This document shows positions 45,498 to 55,050 of a DNA stretch of 64,000 bases, piece by piece (positions within the stretch are counted from its first letter, which is position 1; each line of letters starts with the position of its first letter). The notes below the pieces were generated by a model that was not told the DNA's origin, did not search any database, and saw nothing but the letters and a program-made list of their open reading frames with translations. The translations under genes were made by a program, and so were the position numbers. Source of the stretch: Furfurilactobacillus milii. Lineage in GTDB: Bacteria; Bacillota; Bacilli; Lactobacillales; Lactobacillaceae. The DNA lies in contig NZ_JAIWJF010000004.1 of NCBI RefSeq assembly GCF_021654115.1, positions 185,282 through 249,281 of the forward strand, read 5' to 3'.

Positions 45498-46754
45498 CTA
45501 GTCTCTAAACACTGGGCTTGCCGTATCATGCTGAACATCCCCGGCCCGCACCATTGTCACTGTCAGCGGCTCTTCAAATCCATTGCCGACAAAGGTTGCT
45601 TCGCCCACGTTTTGTTGAGCCAATTCTTTCCCAATATCATTAACAATTGGCAGTTTGCTCAACTCGTCAATCGTCGTCACACGGTGAACCAACAAGTTAC
45701 CGAATTCACCTAACAATTGACTCGGTAAATCTAGCGGACTCTGTGTCATTAGCATCAGGTATAGTCCCGCTTTACGCCCTTCTCTGGCAACTCGCGATAA
45801 GCCGTCTTGGTCAACCCAGCCAACGTGGCTGGCAGCTTCAGTCAGATAACGATGGGCCTCATCAACCGTCAGAACAATTGGTACGGTGTGTGGCAGGTTC
45901 GTTTTAATCGACAGCAACGTCGCAGCCAATGTGGACACAACCAGTTTGCCAACCTTAAGATTGCTTCGGAGCGCTGATAAGTCGATCACGAGAAAACGGT
46001 GTTGGGCTTTCATGGCGGCAAACATCGTTAACAAATAAACCACGTCATATTGGGTCTTGGCTGATGTATCCACATGCACTTGTTCTGACCGCCGTTTTGG
46101 TCGAGGCAAACGGAACAGCCGTTGCATTGTCGGATCGGCCAAGAACTTCCGAACGGCTGCCAGCACTGGTACTAGTTGTCGTTGGCGGGGACGATCATAC
46201 TGTTGACCCAGCAAACTGAAATCGGCTTCGGCGTCACTGGCGGGTTGGACGCATTCTTCCAATAACTGGTCGGGCAGCAGGCGAATATCATATGGTCGGG
46301 GAAAGTCATGCAGCCTTTCTAATTGTGCCTCATAGTCCGTCCAAGAAACGCCCACTTTCACGTAAGGTGTCTCCTGGTGTAAGACATTATAAGCAAGCCG
46401 CAGACTCGTCATCGCAGCGCTCAACATAGCTACGACAATATCGTCATCAATGCCAATAATTTCCGCCAGCTGATCAGCCGATAGTTTGGCAAAATCAATA
46501 AAGGCGTTATCGCCTAATTTGCCAACTACCGCATGTGGCAAATGCGCATATTCCCCTGTGGGATCCAAAATAATCCCCGTTTGATTCTGGCGCATCAGTG
46601 CATTCAACAATGCCACTGCTGATGTCGATTTGCCGCTGCCTGTTTGTCCCACAATTAACAAGTGTTGGCTAAATAAGCGATTCGCCTCAATCACTACTGG
46701 TTCAGCGAAGGGGCGCCGAACGGCAAAACCATCTAAATTGGTTGTTCCTGTCAT
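45498..46754 (-). CDS. HerA-like ATPase (DUF87 helicase domain)
   Basis: The 418-aa protein is a HerA/FtsK-superfamily P-loop ATPase: LLIVGQTGSGKSTSAVALLNAL (Walker A near residue 35), GIILDPTGEYAHLP typical for the DUF87 group, VPIVLTVDEAHRYL (Walker B with Glu) and YLMLMTQSPLDLPSQLLGEFGN (sensor). Such hexameric motors act in DNA end processing, conjugation or defence. The usual partner nuclease NurA is absent. ATG 46754 overlaps the stop of the upstream glycosylase gene as ATGA, behind AGAAAGGA, so the two are translationally coupled. Confidence 0.85.
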   Translation of the reverse strand: MTGTTNLDGFAVRRPFAEPVVIEANRLFSQHLLIVGQTGSGKSTSAVALLNALMRQNQTGIILDPTGEYAHLPHAVVGKLGDNAFIDFAKLSADQLAEIIGIDDDIVVAMLSAAMTSLRLAYNVLHQETPYVKVGVSWTDYEAQLERLHDFPRPYDIRLLPDQLLEECVQPASDAEADFSLLGQQYDRPRQRQLVPVLAAVRKFLADPTMQRLFRLPRPKRRSEQVHVDTSAKTQYDVVYLLTMFAAMKAQHRFLVIDLSALRSNLKVGKLVVSTLAATLLSIKTNLPHTVPIVLTVDEAHRYLTEAASHVGWVDQDGLSRVAREGRKAGLYLMLMTQSPLDLPSQLLGEFGNLLVHRVTTIDELSKLPIVNDIGKELAQQNVGEATFVGNGFEEPLTVTMVRAGDVQHDTASPVFRD

Positions 46755-47416
46755 TTGACTATCCTTTCTGTACCGGAGAGTGTAAATCCGCCCATAAAGC
46801 TGGCATCCCACTGCTGTTGATTCTTAACCTTTTTACCAAATTCATCAATCAGCGCATGCAATTCCTGATATTCGTCCCAGTTCAGGCCAGCGTCTTCCTC
46901 TACCAACGTTTGAAAATCACGATATTTTTTCGGCACGTCTAGGCCAAGCCAGCCAAAATGACGACGGGCATAGGTGTCCGCAATAAATAGCGGTTTATGA
47001 AAGCCATACAGCATGATGTCATCTGCGGTTTCATTACCGAGACCCTTTACTTTAAGCAGTTCTGCCTGCAACGTCTCTCGATCTAAGGCTTCAATCTCCG
47101 CCACGTTGTCATCGTGAGTACCAGACCACTCAGCGGCGGCCATGATGTACTTTGCCTTGGTACGATATAGTCCTGCCGGCTTAATGATATCAGCCAATTT
47201 TTCTGGTGTGCATGCTCGAATCTTAGCCGGATCATTGTCCGTTGCCGCTAATAGTGCTCGTGCCGCCGCATCGCCATTGTTTGCACTGGCATTTTGAATC
47301 AAAATAGCGGCCCACATCACCTGAAATGGCGACTGTGCCCACAGTGCTTCCGTCGACATCCAATTTTGACGGCCCATATTCGTTTCTAAAATGTTGTATA
47401 GTGGTTTTAAATTCAT
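46751..47416 (-). CDS. Endonuclease III-like HhH-GPD DNA glycosylase without Fe-S cluster and catalytic lysine
   Basis: The 221-aa protein has the HhH-GPD hairpin and loop in VKGLGNETADDIMLYGFHKPLFIADTYARR (about residues 120-150). The conserved aspartate is kept (ADTY for VDTH), but the lysine used by bifunctional Nth for strand cleavage is replaced by Glu (NETAD for RKTAN). The C-terminus has none of the four cysteines of the 4Fe-4S loop. It should therefore be a monofunctional base glycosylase, similar in type to alkylbase glycosylases of the MagIII group. It is followed without gap by the HerA-like ATPase gene. Confidence 0.82.
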   Translation of the reverse strand: MNLKPLYNILETNMGRQNWMSTEALWAQSPFQVMWAAILIQNASANNGDAAARALLAATDNDPAKIRACTPEKLADIIKPAGLYRTKAKYIMAAAEWSGTHDDNVAEIEALDRETLQAELLKVKGLGNETADDIMLYGFHKPLFIADTYARRHFGWLGLDVPKKYRDFQTLVEEDAGLNWDEYQELHALIDEFGKKVKNQQQWDASFMGGFTLSGTERIVK

Positions 47417-47479
47417 ATCTTATTCCTCTAATGGTATTTTACCTTATTTTGAATTTTGACGAAAAATGGAGTTTTAGTC

Positions 47480-47938
47480 ATGTCAGATCTAGTTCGTATC
47501 CGCCCTGCCGCAATCAGTGATTATACTGCGCTTGAAACTATCTATTTATTAGACCGTCAACAGGAGTTTCCCTGGGTTGCTAATCCACAACTGGCAGACT
47601 TTGAACGCGACAGTCATCATGAAATGATTGTCGTCGCCACCATTGGTGATCGCGTGGTTGGTTTCTTGTCATTTTATCGGTTAGCCAATTTTATTCATTT
47701 GCTCTTCATTGACCCAGACTACCGTCATCAAGGTGTTGCCAGTCAACTAATCGATTACATGCGGTCACAAGCAACTGGACCAATGCAGTTAAAAGTCGTC
47801 ATCGCCAACCAGCCGGCTCGTGATTTCTACGCACGATTACAATTTCGCGAGGTCAAACGTGATAATCTAGCCACACCACCAAACATCACCTTGGAAGACA
47901 CCCAGCTAAATCGTTACCCATTTATCCCTCACAATTAA
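47480..47938 (+). CDS. GNAT-family N-acetyltransferase
   Basis: The 152-aa protein shows the acetyl-CoA fold: RIRPAAISDYTALETIY at the start, VVGFLSFYRLANFIHLLFIDPDYRHQGVASQLIDYM with the pyrophosphate loop (RHQGVAS), and ANQPARDFYARLQFREV at the end. GGAG lies 8 nt before ATG 47480. It is divergent from the glycosylase gene. The substrate is unknown. Confidence 0.85.
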   Translation: MSDLVRIRPAAISDYTALETIYLLDRQQEFPWVANPQLADFERDSHHEMIVVATIGDRVVGFLSFYRLANFIHLLFIDPDYRHQGVASQLIDYMRSQATGPMQLKVVIANQPARDFYARLQFREVKRDNLATPPNITLEDTQLNRYPFIPHN

Positions 47939-47979
47939 AAAAGCGTCAATATAAACGGTAAGTCCGCTAACAAACGAAA

Positions 47980-48020
47980 CGCCGCATCAGATCAACGTTA
48001 ATCTGATGCGGTGCTTTTTT
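47980..48020 (+). terminator. Terminator of the GNAT gene
   Basis: GCCGCATCAGAT (47981-47992) pairs with ATCTGATGCGGTGC (48001-48014) before TTTTTT. The remaining stretch to 48154 shows nothing further. Confidence 0.85.
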
Positions 48021-48154
48021 GTTTACACTCACAAACACCACTAGTCCGCCTAATTAAAGCACAATTGCCAACGGTCGAAGACAGATAATTGCGCAAAAGA
48101 ACGTCGATGAATACAATGATCGCATTAAGTGAACACGTTCAGTGAATCAATCTA

Positions 48155-48760
48155 TTAACTCATTAATCCATGCAAAACGGTCGTCAAATACGCCCTGCCA
48201 GATGTTACTAAATCAAAGTTACCGCGACTATATGCCCAGGTCGCCATGATTCCCCGGACAGATGTATATAACTGTTGAAATGCCAACTCCGGGTCATGGT
48301 TTGCCAATCTTTGTTCATCATTTAGCTGTTGCATTAATTCTCTTAACGTATTAAGCATCTCCCAGTCACGTAATTTGAACTCCTGGTTTAATGTTTCCTG
48401 AAAGAATGAGGTAAACACCAATGTAACCACTTGCCAGCCTTGATCCGCAGACAATTGCAACTGAAGCATGCTGAACGCCAAAATACGTTCTTCGATCGTT
48501 GCTGATGGATGTGCTACTACATAAGCGTCATAGTTTTCTCTCACATAGTTGGCCAATTCGTCATAATAACGCTCACGAATAATGTCTTCTTTGGACGTGT
48601 AATGAACGTAAAACGTGCCCGAAGATACATTTGCCTCGCGGGTTATCTGACGAATCGTGGTCTTTGCGTATCCTTGCGCTTTAATCAATTTTACCGCCGC
48701 CTGAAAAAGACGTGTTTTGGTTTGTTGTTTCTGTTGTGCTCGACTCACTTTAGCAGACAC
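48155..48760 (-). CDS. TetR/AcrR-family transcriptional regulator
   Basis: The protein has a TetR DNA-binding domain at residues 10-55 (RLFQAAVKLIKAQGYAKTTIRQITREANVSSGTFYVHYTSKEDI) and a helical ligand domain. I take GTG 48760 with AAAGGG at 9 nt; ATG 48769 is an alternative but touches that site. It is divergent from the compatible-solute transporter genes and probably represses them, although betaine transporters are more often controlled by other families. Confidence 0.85.
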   Translation of the reverse strand: MSAKVSRAQQKQQTKTRLFQAAVKLIKAQGYAKTTIRQITREANVSSGTFYVHYTSKEDIIRERYYDELANYVRENYDAYVVAHPSATIEERILAFSMLQLQLSADQGWQVVTLVFTSFFQETLNQEFKLRDWEMLNTLRELMQQLNDEQRLANHDPELAFQQLYTSVRGIMATWAYSRGNFDLVTSGRAYLTTVLHGLMS

Positions 48761-48860
48761 GCTGATCATCCCTTTCACTGACCTCGTTCACTAAACATGG
48801 TCATTATAGCATGTCATTATTCTCCTGCCTGGTTATCTACGTTGTTAAGGAGCTGATTTT

Positions 48861-50396
48861 ATGAACGAATTTTGGCAAACATTAATTAGCAGACGATCTG
48901 ACCTGATAAGTGCCATTTGGCAGCATATCCAAATATCGCTGGTGTCCTTGCTGATTGCTATGGCAATCGGGATTCCACTCGCTTTATTGGTTATCCGCCA
49001 TCACCGCGCGGCTAACGTGCTCACTCAAATTACCGGCGTTTTTCAGACCATTCCGTCCCTGGCATTACTCGGATTATTAATCCCCATCGTCGGGATTGGC
49101 ACAGTGCCAGCCGTCATTGCGTTAGTTGTTTACGCGCTCCTCCCAATCTTTACGGGCACGTTAACTGGGATCACCGGCATCGACCCGTCGCTTGAAGAAG
49201 CAGCCGATGCGTTTGGAATGACACGAACTGAAAAGTTAATCCGTGTCGAATTTCCACTTGCTATGCCAACCCTTATCGCTGGCATTAGACAAGCGCTGGT
49301 CATGATTATTGGCACGGCTACCTTAGCGGCCTTAATTGGCGCTGGTGGCCTAGGAGACTTCATCTTGCTGGGGATTGACCGCAACAACAATAGCATGACC
49401 CTTATTGGTGCGATTGCGTCGGCGTTACTGGCAATTGTGTTCAGCGGCATTATTTTCATCTTGCAGAAGAGCAAGTTACGCTATGCCGTAGCGACCCTTG
49501 CCCTGATTATTTTAGTTCCTTCCGGTGTTGGTCTTTATCATGCTGTTCAACCCGCACCACAGACCATTACGATTGCCGGTAAAATGGGCTCTGAACCAGA
49601 TATTTTAATTAATATGTACAAAGATATGATTCACCAAGTAGATCCCCGCGACAAAGTCGTCCTCAAACCTAACTTTGGTCAAACAGCCTTCTTGTTCAAC
49701 GCCCTCAAGAGTCAGCAAATCGACATTTACCCTGAATTCACTGGCACTGTGTTGGAAAGTTTGGTCAAACCAACGAAAAACCAAAAAGAAATTGGCACAC
49801 CGCCTGTTCAACTTTACCAGTACGCTAAAAACGATCTGTCTCAACAGTTCCACATGACCTATTTGAAACCGATGGCTTACAACAACACCTATGCCGTTGT
49901 GATCAAAAAGAGTTACGCGGACGCCCACAATATTAAAACAATTGCTGATTTACAAAAGGTTGAGGGTAACTTGCTTGGCGGTTTTGATCTCGAATTTTTG
50001 GATCGCACAGACGGTTACAAAGGTCTGCAAAGCAAGTATGGCCTTAACTTCAAAACGCAATCAATGGATCCAGACTTACGATATGAGGCGATTGATAGCG
50101 GCAAAATCAATCTGACAGATGGTTACTCCACTGATTCTCAAATTCGCCAGTACCGTTTAGTAGCTTTACAGGACAATCGACAATTATTCCCAACCTATCA
50201 GGGTGCGCCACTAATGAATACAACGTTTGCTAACAAGAACCCTAAAATTATTGCAGCACTCAATAAACTCGCCGGCCACATCAGCGAGCGTGACATGCAA
50301 GAAATGAACTATGAGGTTAATGTTAAACAGCAATCCGCCGCCAACGTGGCCAAGCACTATCTGACGACTCACCATCTTTTAGGAGGTGCACGATAA
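48861..50396 (+). CDS. Fused permease/substrate-binding subunit of a quaternary-amine ABC importer
   Basis: Residues 1-215 are an ABC permease with six helices and the EAA loop EEAADAFGMTRTEKLIRVEFPLAMPTLIAG; residues 230-511 are an OpuAC-type binding domain (TITIAGKMGSEPDILINMYKDMI, YPEFTGT, LTDGYSTDSQI) tethered to the last helix. This fusion is known from BusAB and OpuC-type carriers for glycine betaine, choline or carnitine. AAGGAG lies 9 nt before the ATG. The stop shares one base with the ATPase gene. Confidence 0.9.
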   Translation: MNEFWQTLISRRSDLISAIWQHIQISLVSLLIAMAIGIPLALLVIRHHRAANVLTQITGVFQTIPSLALLGLLIPIVGIGTVPAVIALVVYALLPIFTGTLTGITGIDPSLEEAADAFGMTRTEKLIRVEFPLAMPTLIAGIRQALVMIIGTATLAALIGAGGLGDFILLGIDRNNNSMTLIGAIASALLAIVFSGIIFILQKSKLRYAVATLALIILVPSGVGLYHAVQPAPQTITIAGKMGSEPDILINMYKDMIHQVDPRDKVVLKPNFGQTAFLFNALKSQQIDIYPEFTGTVLESLVKPTKNQKEIGTPPVQLYQYAKNDLSQQFHMTYLKPMAYNNTYAVVIKKSYADAHNIKTIADLQKVEGNLLGGFDLEFLDRTDGYKGLQSKYGLNFKTQSMDPDLRYEAIDSGKINLTDGYSTDSQIRQYRLVALQDNRQLFPTYQGAPLMNTTFANKNPKIIAALNKLAGHISERDMQEMNYEVNVKQQSAANVAKHYLTTHHLLGGAR

Positions 50397-51376
50397 TGGC
50401 AGACACTTTAATTACGTTTGATCACGTCAAAAAAACTTACGACAGCAAGCAAGCGGTCGACGATGTTTCCTTCACGGTCAACCGCGGCGAAATTTTCGTC
50501 CTCGTCGGCGCCTCCGGTAGCGGTAAAACAACCACGTTGAGAATGATCAACGAGCTGCTGGAACCTACCGATGGCAACATTTATTTCAACGGCAAACGGA
50601 TCAAGGACTACAACGTGCGTGAACTGCGTTTGCAAACTGGCTACGTTTTGCAACAGATTGCCTTGTTTCCTAACATGACGGTCGCTCAAAACGTCGCCCT
50701 CATCCCCAGCATGAAAAAGCAATCCAAGGCTGACACAAGCACGCTGGTCGATCAGTTACTCAACGATGTCGATTTAGACCCGCAAACGTACCGCGATCGC
50801 ATGCCAGACGAGTTATCCGGTGGTGAACAACAGCGAGTCGGCATCCTTCGTGCGTTTGCTGGTCAGCCACAGATTGTCCTGATGGATGAACCATTCAGCG
50901 CCCTCGATCCCATTTCGCGAACCCAACTACAAAATCTGGTCATCGACATCCATCACCGACTAAATACCACGGTCGTTTTCGTCACTCACGACATGGATGA
51001 AGCACTGAAATTAGGTGACCGCATCGGCGTCATGCGCTTAGGCAAACTATTGCAGGTTGGTACACCTGACGAAATTGTTCGCCATCCAGCGGATCAATTT
51101 GTCCAACGTTTGTTTGAAAACTCAATGGCACATGATGTGTATCATGTGTTGCTCAGTAAGCTGGCTGTAATGGGTTACTTGCAAGATGTTAATGACCTGG
51201 GTACATCAGCAACTAACGATGACCGCGTCACGCTAACTGGTGACCAAACCGTTAGCGATGCGCTCACCCCTTTAGAGAACAATAACGCTGTGCTAATCCA
51301 GTCTGAGGGCGGGCCCGCACGCCTGTTAACCCGTGATCAGTTATTCAAGTTCATTGGCGATTATCGCAGTCATTAA
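50396..51376 (+). CDS. ATPase subunit of the quaternary-amine ABC importer
   Basis: The 326-aa protein has LVGASGSGKTTTLRM, the OpuA-type Q-loop region LQTGYVLQQIALFPNMTV, signature LSGGEQQRVGI, Walker B QIVLMDEPFSALD and HDMDEALKLGD. After residue 240 one weak CBS-like segment remains (NNAVLIQSEGGPARLLTRDQL), which in OpuA senses ionic strength; a full tandem CBS pair is not evident. AGGAGG in the end of the upstream gene serves the overlapping ATG. Confidence 0.9.
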   Translation: MADTLITFDHVKKTYDSKQAVDDVSFTVNRGEIFVLVGASGSGKTTTLRMINELLEPTDGNIYFNGKRIKDYNVRELRLQTGYVLQQIALFPNMTVAQNVALIPSMKKQSKADTSTLVDQLLNDVDLDPQTYRDRMPDELSGGEQQRVGILRAFAGQPQIVLMDEPFSALDPISRTQLQNLVIDIHHRLNTTVVFVTHDMDEALKLGDRIGVMRLGKLLQVGTPDEIVRHPADQFVQRLFENSMAHDVYHVLLSKLAVMGYLQDVNDLGTSATNDDRVTLTGDQTVSDALTPLENNNAVLIQSEGGPARLLTRDQLFKFIGDYRSH

Positions 51377-51419
51377 TTCATCGTCGGTTCACCTAGTGCT
51401 ATTGTTTGGAGGTCTTATA

Positions 51420-52364
51420 ATGTTAGCTATGGTTTTGAATCTTCCAGGAGATGAACACACTTTTCACGCAGAAGAACGCGCAATACCAGTTTCAACATCC
51501 ACTGATAGCGTGTTGAAAATTATGGCTTTTGGCCTGAATTATGCTGAATTGCTCACACGTAACGGTGAGTCGCCGGACGTTAAGTTTCCACGCGTCATTG
51601 GCATCGAAGCAGTCGGCACAGTGTCTGACACCGCAACTGATAGCGGTTTTCATGTAGGTCAAACGGTGATGACACTCATGGGTGGTCTCGGTCGTGAGTT
51701 TGACGGGAGTTACGAAGAATATGCCCTCATCCCCAATCATCAACTGTACCCATTATCAATCAAAGACTCGTGGGCGCAACTCGCAACCATTCCAGAAAGC
51801 TTTTACACTGCCTACGGATCCTTGAAACGTCTGCGCCTATCGACAGGCGCTCACCTGTTGATTCGAGGTGGCACCAGCAACGCCGGCATCGCTGCCTTAT
51901 TATTAGCAAAAACGATGGGCTACACCGTTTCAACAACTTCACGAAATTCCGACAAACTAACCACATTACAAAAACTTGGTGCGGACGAAACTTTACTCGA
52001 TCGTGGCAGCTTGGAGACCACAACTTCATTTGATGGCATTTTGGAATTAGTTGGCACCTCAACGCTCCGGGATTCTCTGCAACACCTTGCCACTACTGGG
52101 ACAGTCGTTGTTACCGGCGGTCTTGGTGGTGAATGGTCATTACCCGATTTCAGTCCTTTTGAAGTACCCGGTTACCTCACCAACTTTCAATCGACAAACG
52201 TTAACGCTCGGTTGTTGAGTCAAGCCGTCGCGCTCATCAAGGATCATCGTCTACAATTACCTATCGCCCAAACATTTGAACTGACAGACATTACTCAGGC
52301 TCATCAGGCTATGATTAACTCGCACAAGATCGGCAAGATTGTCGTTATTGCCAATCATGACTAA
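51420..52364 (+). CDS. Zinc-independent medium-chain oxidoreductase (quinone oxidoreductase-like)
   Basis: The 314-aa protein belongs to the MDR superfamily: GLNYAELLTRNGESPDVKFPRVIGIEAVGTV at the N-terminus, a nucleotide-binding loop GGTSNAGIAALLLAKTMGYTVSTTSRN near 155, and GTVVVTGGLGG near 235. Zinc ligands of alcohol dehydrogenases are missing, so it is closer to NADPH:quinone or enone reductases. ATG 51420 has GGAGG at 7 nt. It follows the transporter operon by 43 nt; a functional link is not evident. Confidence 0.85.
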   Translation: MLAMVLNLPGDEHTFHAEERAIPVSTSTDSVLKIMAFGLNYAELLTRNGESPDVKFPRVIGIEAVGTVSDTATDSGFHVGQTVMTLMGGLGREFDGSYEEYALIPNHQLYPLSIKDSWAQLATIPESFYTAYGSLKRLRLSTGAHLLIRGGTSNAGIAALLLAKTMGYTVSTTSRNSDKLTTLQKLGADETLLDRGSLETTTSFDGILELVGTSTLRDSLQHLATTGTVVVTGGLGGEWSLPDFSPFEVPGYLTNFQSTNVNARLLSQAVALIKDHRLQLPIAQTFELTDITQAHQAMINSHKIGKIVVIANHD

Positions 52365-52392
52365 CGGCACTTGCAGAATAGCCAGAACGACA

Positions 52393-52434
52393 AAAAATGA
52401 CTCCCTCTCGATTACCGAGAAGAAGCCATTTTTA
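52393..52434. terminator. Terminator between oxidoreductase and lipoprotein genes
   Basis: AAAAAATG, CTCTCG and the inverse CGAG, CATTTTT (52393-52434) form an imperfect stem with T-runs on both strands. Confidence 0.6.
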
Positions 52435-52468
52435 TATTCATATGCCAAATTTTAAACTTTAATAAGCG

Positions 52469-53077
52469 TTACTTGATCGCGTCTGGATCCGTGAATGTGT
52501 TAACCACTTTTCCGTTCGCAAAGACATAGTAAGCACCTGTTTGACCACGTTGGCCGCTTTGCATGGCTTGTTTTGAGAAGCCATCAAAGTTGTACGCCGT
52601 CTGACCATTAATTGTGGATGCCCCGAGATACTGATAGGCGGTATCCCCATTATTGGTCCCATATTGGCTAACTAGCGCGTTTAAGGCTTGCGCCTGACTC
52701 GTTATTACGGACGAAGCTGAACTAGCTGTGCCGGCCTGTGTGGCGCTTTGTGATGAGGCAGCCGAGCTCTGAGCTGGTTGTTGACTACTTGCAGCTTTTG
52801 AACTGGCAGCGGCACTGCTACTTACGGCAGCGCTACTACTAGACGTTGAGGCACTGCTATCATCTGTCGTTGAGGAAGCATTATCGTCCGTTTGACTTGA
52901 TGTCGAGCTTGCTTGTTGGGCATCACTGGATGAAGAAACTTTCTTTGAGGTAGATGATTGTGTTTTGCTGCTCCGAACTGATGAACTATTCGATGACTTA
53001 GATGTTGCTGACGACGAGCAACCAGCTAACACCAAGGCCGATAAAGCGACCACACCGAATTGAATAACCTTCTTCAT
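52469..53077 (-). CDS. Serine-rich lipoprotein, unknown
   Basis: A signal peptide with lipobox LAGC (residues 17-20) is followed by about 100 residues of mostly Ser, Ala, Thr and Gln, a wall-spanning linker, and a small C-terminal domain of about 75 residues (ALNALVSQYG to TDPDAIK) with a YYVFANGKVVNTF strand. The architecture is common for surface lipoproteins of lactobacilli. TGGAGGGAG stands before the ATG. It is monocistronic by spacing. The role of the C-terminal domain is unknown. Confidence 0.8.
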   Translation of the reverse strand: MKKVIQFGVVALSALVLAGCSSSATSKSSNSSSVRSSKTQSSTSKKVSSSSDAQQASSTSSQTDDNASSTTDDSSASTSSSSAAVSSSAAASSKAASSQQPAQSSAASSQSATQAGTASSASSVITSQAQALNALVSQYGTNNGDTAYQYLGASTINGQTAYNFDGFSKQAMQSGQRGQTGAYYVFANGKVVNTFTDPDAIK

Positions 53078-53199
53078 AAATAACTCCCTCCAGGATTTCC
53101 CTGCGAACTGAACTCATAATGTAGATTATAATTTCAAACCTAGTTCACATGCAAATAAACTTGGGGTAATTCTCATTTTTTAATCTTTTCTTTGTTTCA

Positions 53200-54534
53200 C
53201 TAAGCCAACGGGTCCCAGCTTGGCAAAATTGTTGGTGTGCTCGTCAATAATGCTTGCTGATCAGGTGTCAGATACTTTTTATTAACGACCACTTCATAAA
53301 CATAATCATTAAACCAGTCGGCGCTCATGACGAAGTAGCCATCAGCCCCATTTTCTTTGCCCCATGAGTTTTCAACTTTCCAACGGCGTGGTTGATCATC
53401 GACAACATCAACACCTGTTAAGGTCATCGCATGAGAAACTTCACCTTGCCCCGTGAGCAAACGATCAGCCTTACTCATCTGAGAATCCACGTTAAACAAA
53501 GCGTCCGTTTGGAACAGTTTGCTATCCAAATACCCAGTCTTACGGTCCATTTGTTGTAACACGTCGTTACCAAACCAAACGGTCTCACCATCTTTTAGCT
53601 GAGCTGTTGCGACTCTGTTCAGTTCATCCATTGGTACATTTAAAAAGTGAATTGGGTTGCCACTTTGAATATTGTCTTGAGCCGGCATTGCATATAGTTT
53701 GTTGTACGCCTTATCAGGAGAATTAGTGACCACCACATAGTCATTAAAGTCAGCCGTGAAGTACTTGTTCAAGAAATCCTTCGGGGTCAAGTCGCGGTCA
53801 ATATGATATTTTTTATCGTCATCGGTATATTCGAAATCAAACTTTACCGGTGGTTCACCGAATGCGTAGGCCGCCATGCGGTAAACTTCTCGCAACATTT
53901 GTCGGCGAACCGCTTCAAGTTGTTCCTCACTGGCACCATTGCTAACCAATGTGCGCAACGTAACAGCGTCTTTACGTTCTTTGGTATTCAATGCCAATTC
54001 AATTTCTGAACTGTCTTCAGTGTTGTGTACTTCTGGCATGACATAGCTGGGCACGACACCATACTTTTGCACTAATCCGGCAGCCATATTCCACTGCCCA
54101 CCATCAGTGCCGGCCATCGACATGAGTTTTTGAACTTCGCGATCATCGATTGGCCGTGTGGCATCCTCAATCATCTTTGTGTAGAACGTATTGGCACGTT
54201 CAACACGATCCCAGAAAAACAAATAACTTTGAGATAACTCGAAATCCTTAACCTTATATTGCTTAGCCATACTGTGCCGCAACGTATTGAGCGTTGCAAA
54301 CAACCAACAACGGCCGGAATGCTTCTGATTAGAGACTGCACCTGTATCAACTTCGATTGAAAAAGCACGGTTTAATCGCGTCGCTGCATGATTATCCCAA
54401 CTGGCCGCTTTAACACCGTTTTTCGTCACCGCACGTTCCAAAATAGCGGCCTGTGGCTGTTTAGCATAGTCTGCTTGTAAATCTGCAATCGTGGCCGCGT
54501 CTAAAACCGGTCGTGTTAATTCTGCTTCACTCAT
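53200..54534 (-). CDS. pepC: Aminopeptidase C (cysteine peptidase, C1B)
   Basis: PepC is the bleomycin-hydrolase-type hexameric aminopeptidase that trims peptides in the cytosol of lactic acid bacteria. The catalytic cysteine is in QKHSGRCWLFATLN (about residue 70), the His in SHAMTLTGVD (about 365), the Asn in VENSWGKENG (about 387). ATG 54534 has GGAGG at 8 nt; the longer TTG start at 54549 overlaps that site. Length 444 aa is normal. Confidence 0.95.
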   Translation of the reverse strand: MSEAELTRPVLDAATIADLQADYAKQPQAAILERAVTKNGVKAASWDNHAATRLNRAFSIEVDTGAVSNQKHSGRCWLFATLNTLRHSMAKQYKVKDFELSQSYLFFWDRVERANTFYTKMIEDATRPIDDREVQKLMSMAGTDGGQWNMAAGLVQKYGVVPSYVMPEVHNTEDSSEIELALNTKERKDAVTLRTLVSNGASEEQLEAVRRQMLREVYRMAAYAFGEPPVKFDFEYTDDDKKYHIDRDLTPKDFLNKYFTADFNDYVVVTNSPDKAYNKLYAMPAQDNIQSGNPIHFLNVPMDELNRVATAQLKDGETVWFGNDVLQQMDRKTGYLDSKLFQTDALFNVDSQMSKADRLLTGQGEVSHAMTLTGVDVVDDQPRRWKVENSWGKENGADGYFVMSADWFNDYVYEVVVNKKYLTPDQQALLTSTPTILPSWDPLA

Positions 54535-54549
54535 TCCCGATGCCTCCAA

Positions 54550-54874
54550 AAATTAGAATAAAATAATTTTACTCCTTAATGAGAAAAAGTCTAATCAGAC
54601 TTTCACATTTGTATCTGGCCCATAATTTTAATTGCCGCTTTGGACCAATTTTAAAATATTTGGTTTTCAAAGCTAACAAACCAAATAAAAGTAACCGTTT
54701 TCTTTATGTTATTGCATTGTTTTAAAAACCAGGCTTAAATTGTCGAAATTTCATACCAGCCAATTCCATTAAATCATAAGCCTTTCCTCTGCATTGTTCA
54801 TATATATCGCTAATTAATTTTATAAATATATTTATTTATGAGGTTTTAGTTAAATAACGCGAACATTCAATGAC
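54550..54874. other. AT-rich intergenic stretch without recognised element
   Basis: The 325 bp between pepC and the importer promoter contain no plausible gene. It is AT-rich with several short T and A runs; presumably it holds the pepC promoter on the minus strand, but I could not choose boxes with confidence. Confidence 0.4.
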
Positions 54875-54902
54875 TTGAGACTTGTTTTCAATCGTGTATA
54901 CT
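54875..54902 (+). promoter_or_regulatory. Promoter of the Ugp-type importer operon
   Basis: TTGAGA (54875-54880), 16 bp, TATACT (54897-54902), with a leader of about 140 nt to the first start codon. Confidence 0.5.
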
Positions 54903-54983
54903 AACTGGTGGTTAGACATTGCTGATTATTTTCAAAGCACTACTAGTGATGAACAAACAACGTCAATCCAACAATTTATCAAT

Positions 54984-55018
54984 GCAGATATTCCTTGTTC
55001 ACGCTTTCCAATATCTGC
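54984..55018 (+). promoter_or_regulatory. Hairpin in the leader of the importer operon
   Basis: GCAGATATT (54984-54992) and AATATCTGC (55010-55018) are perfect 9-bp inverses around a 17-nt loop, 33 nt before the GTG start. It has no T-run. It may bind a regulator as DNA or shape the leader RNA. Confidence 0.4.
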
Positions 55019-55050
55019 TTACTACTCAGTTTACGAAAGGGTGTCTCATT

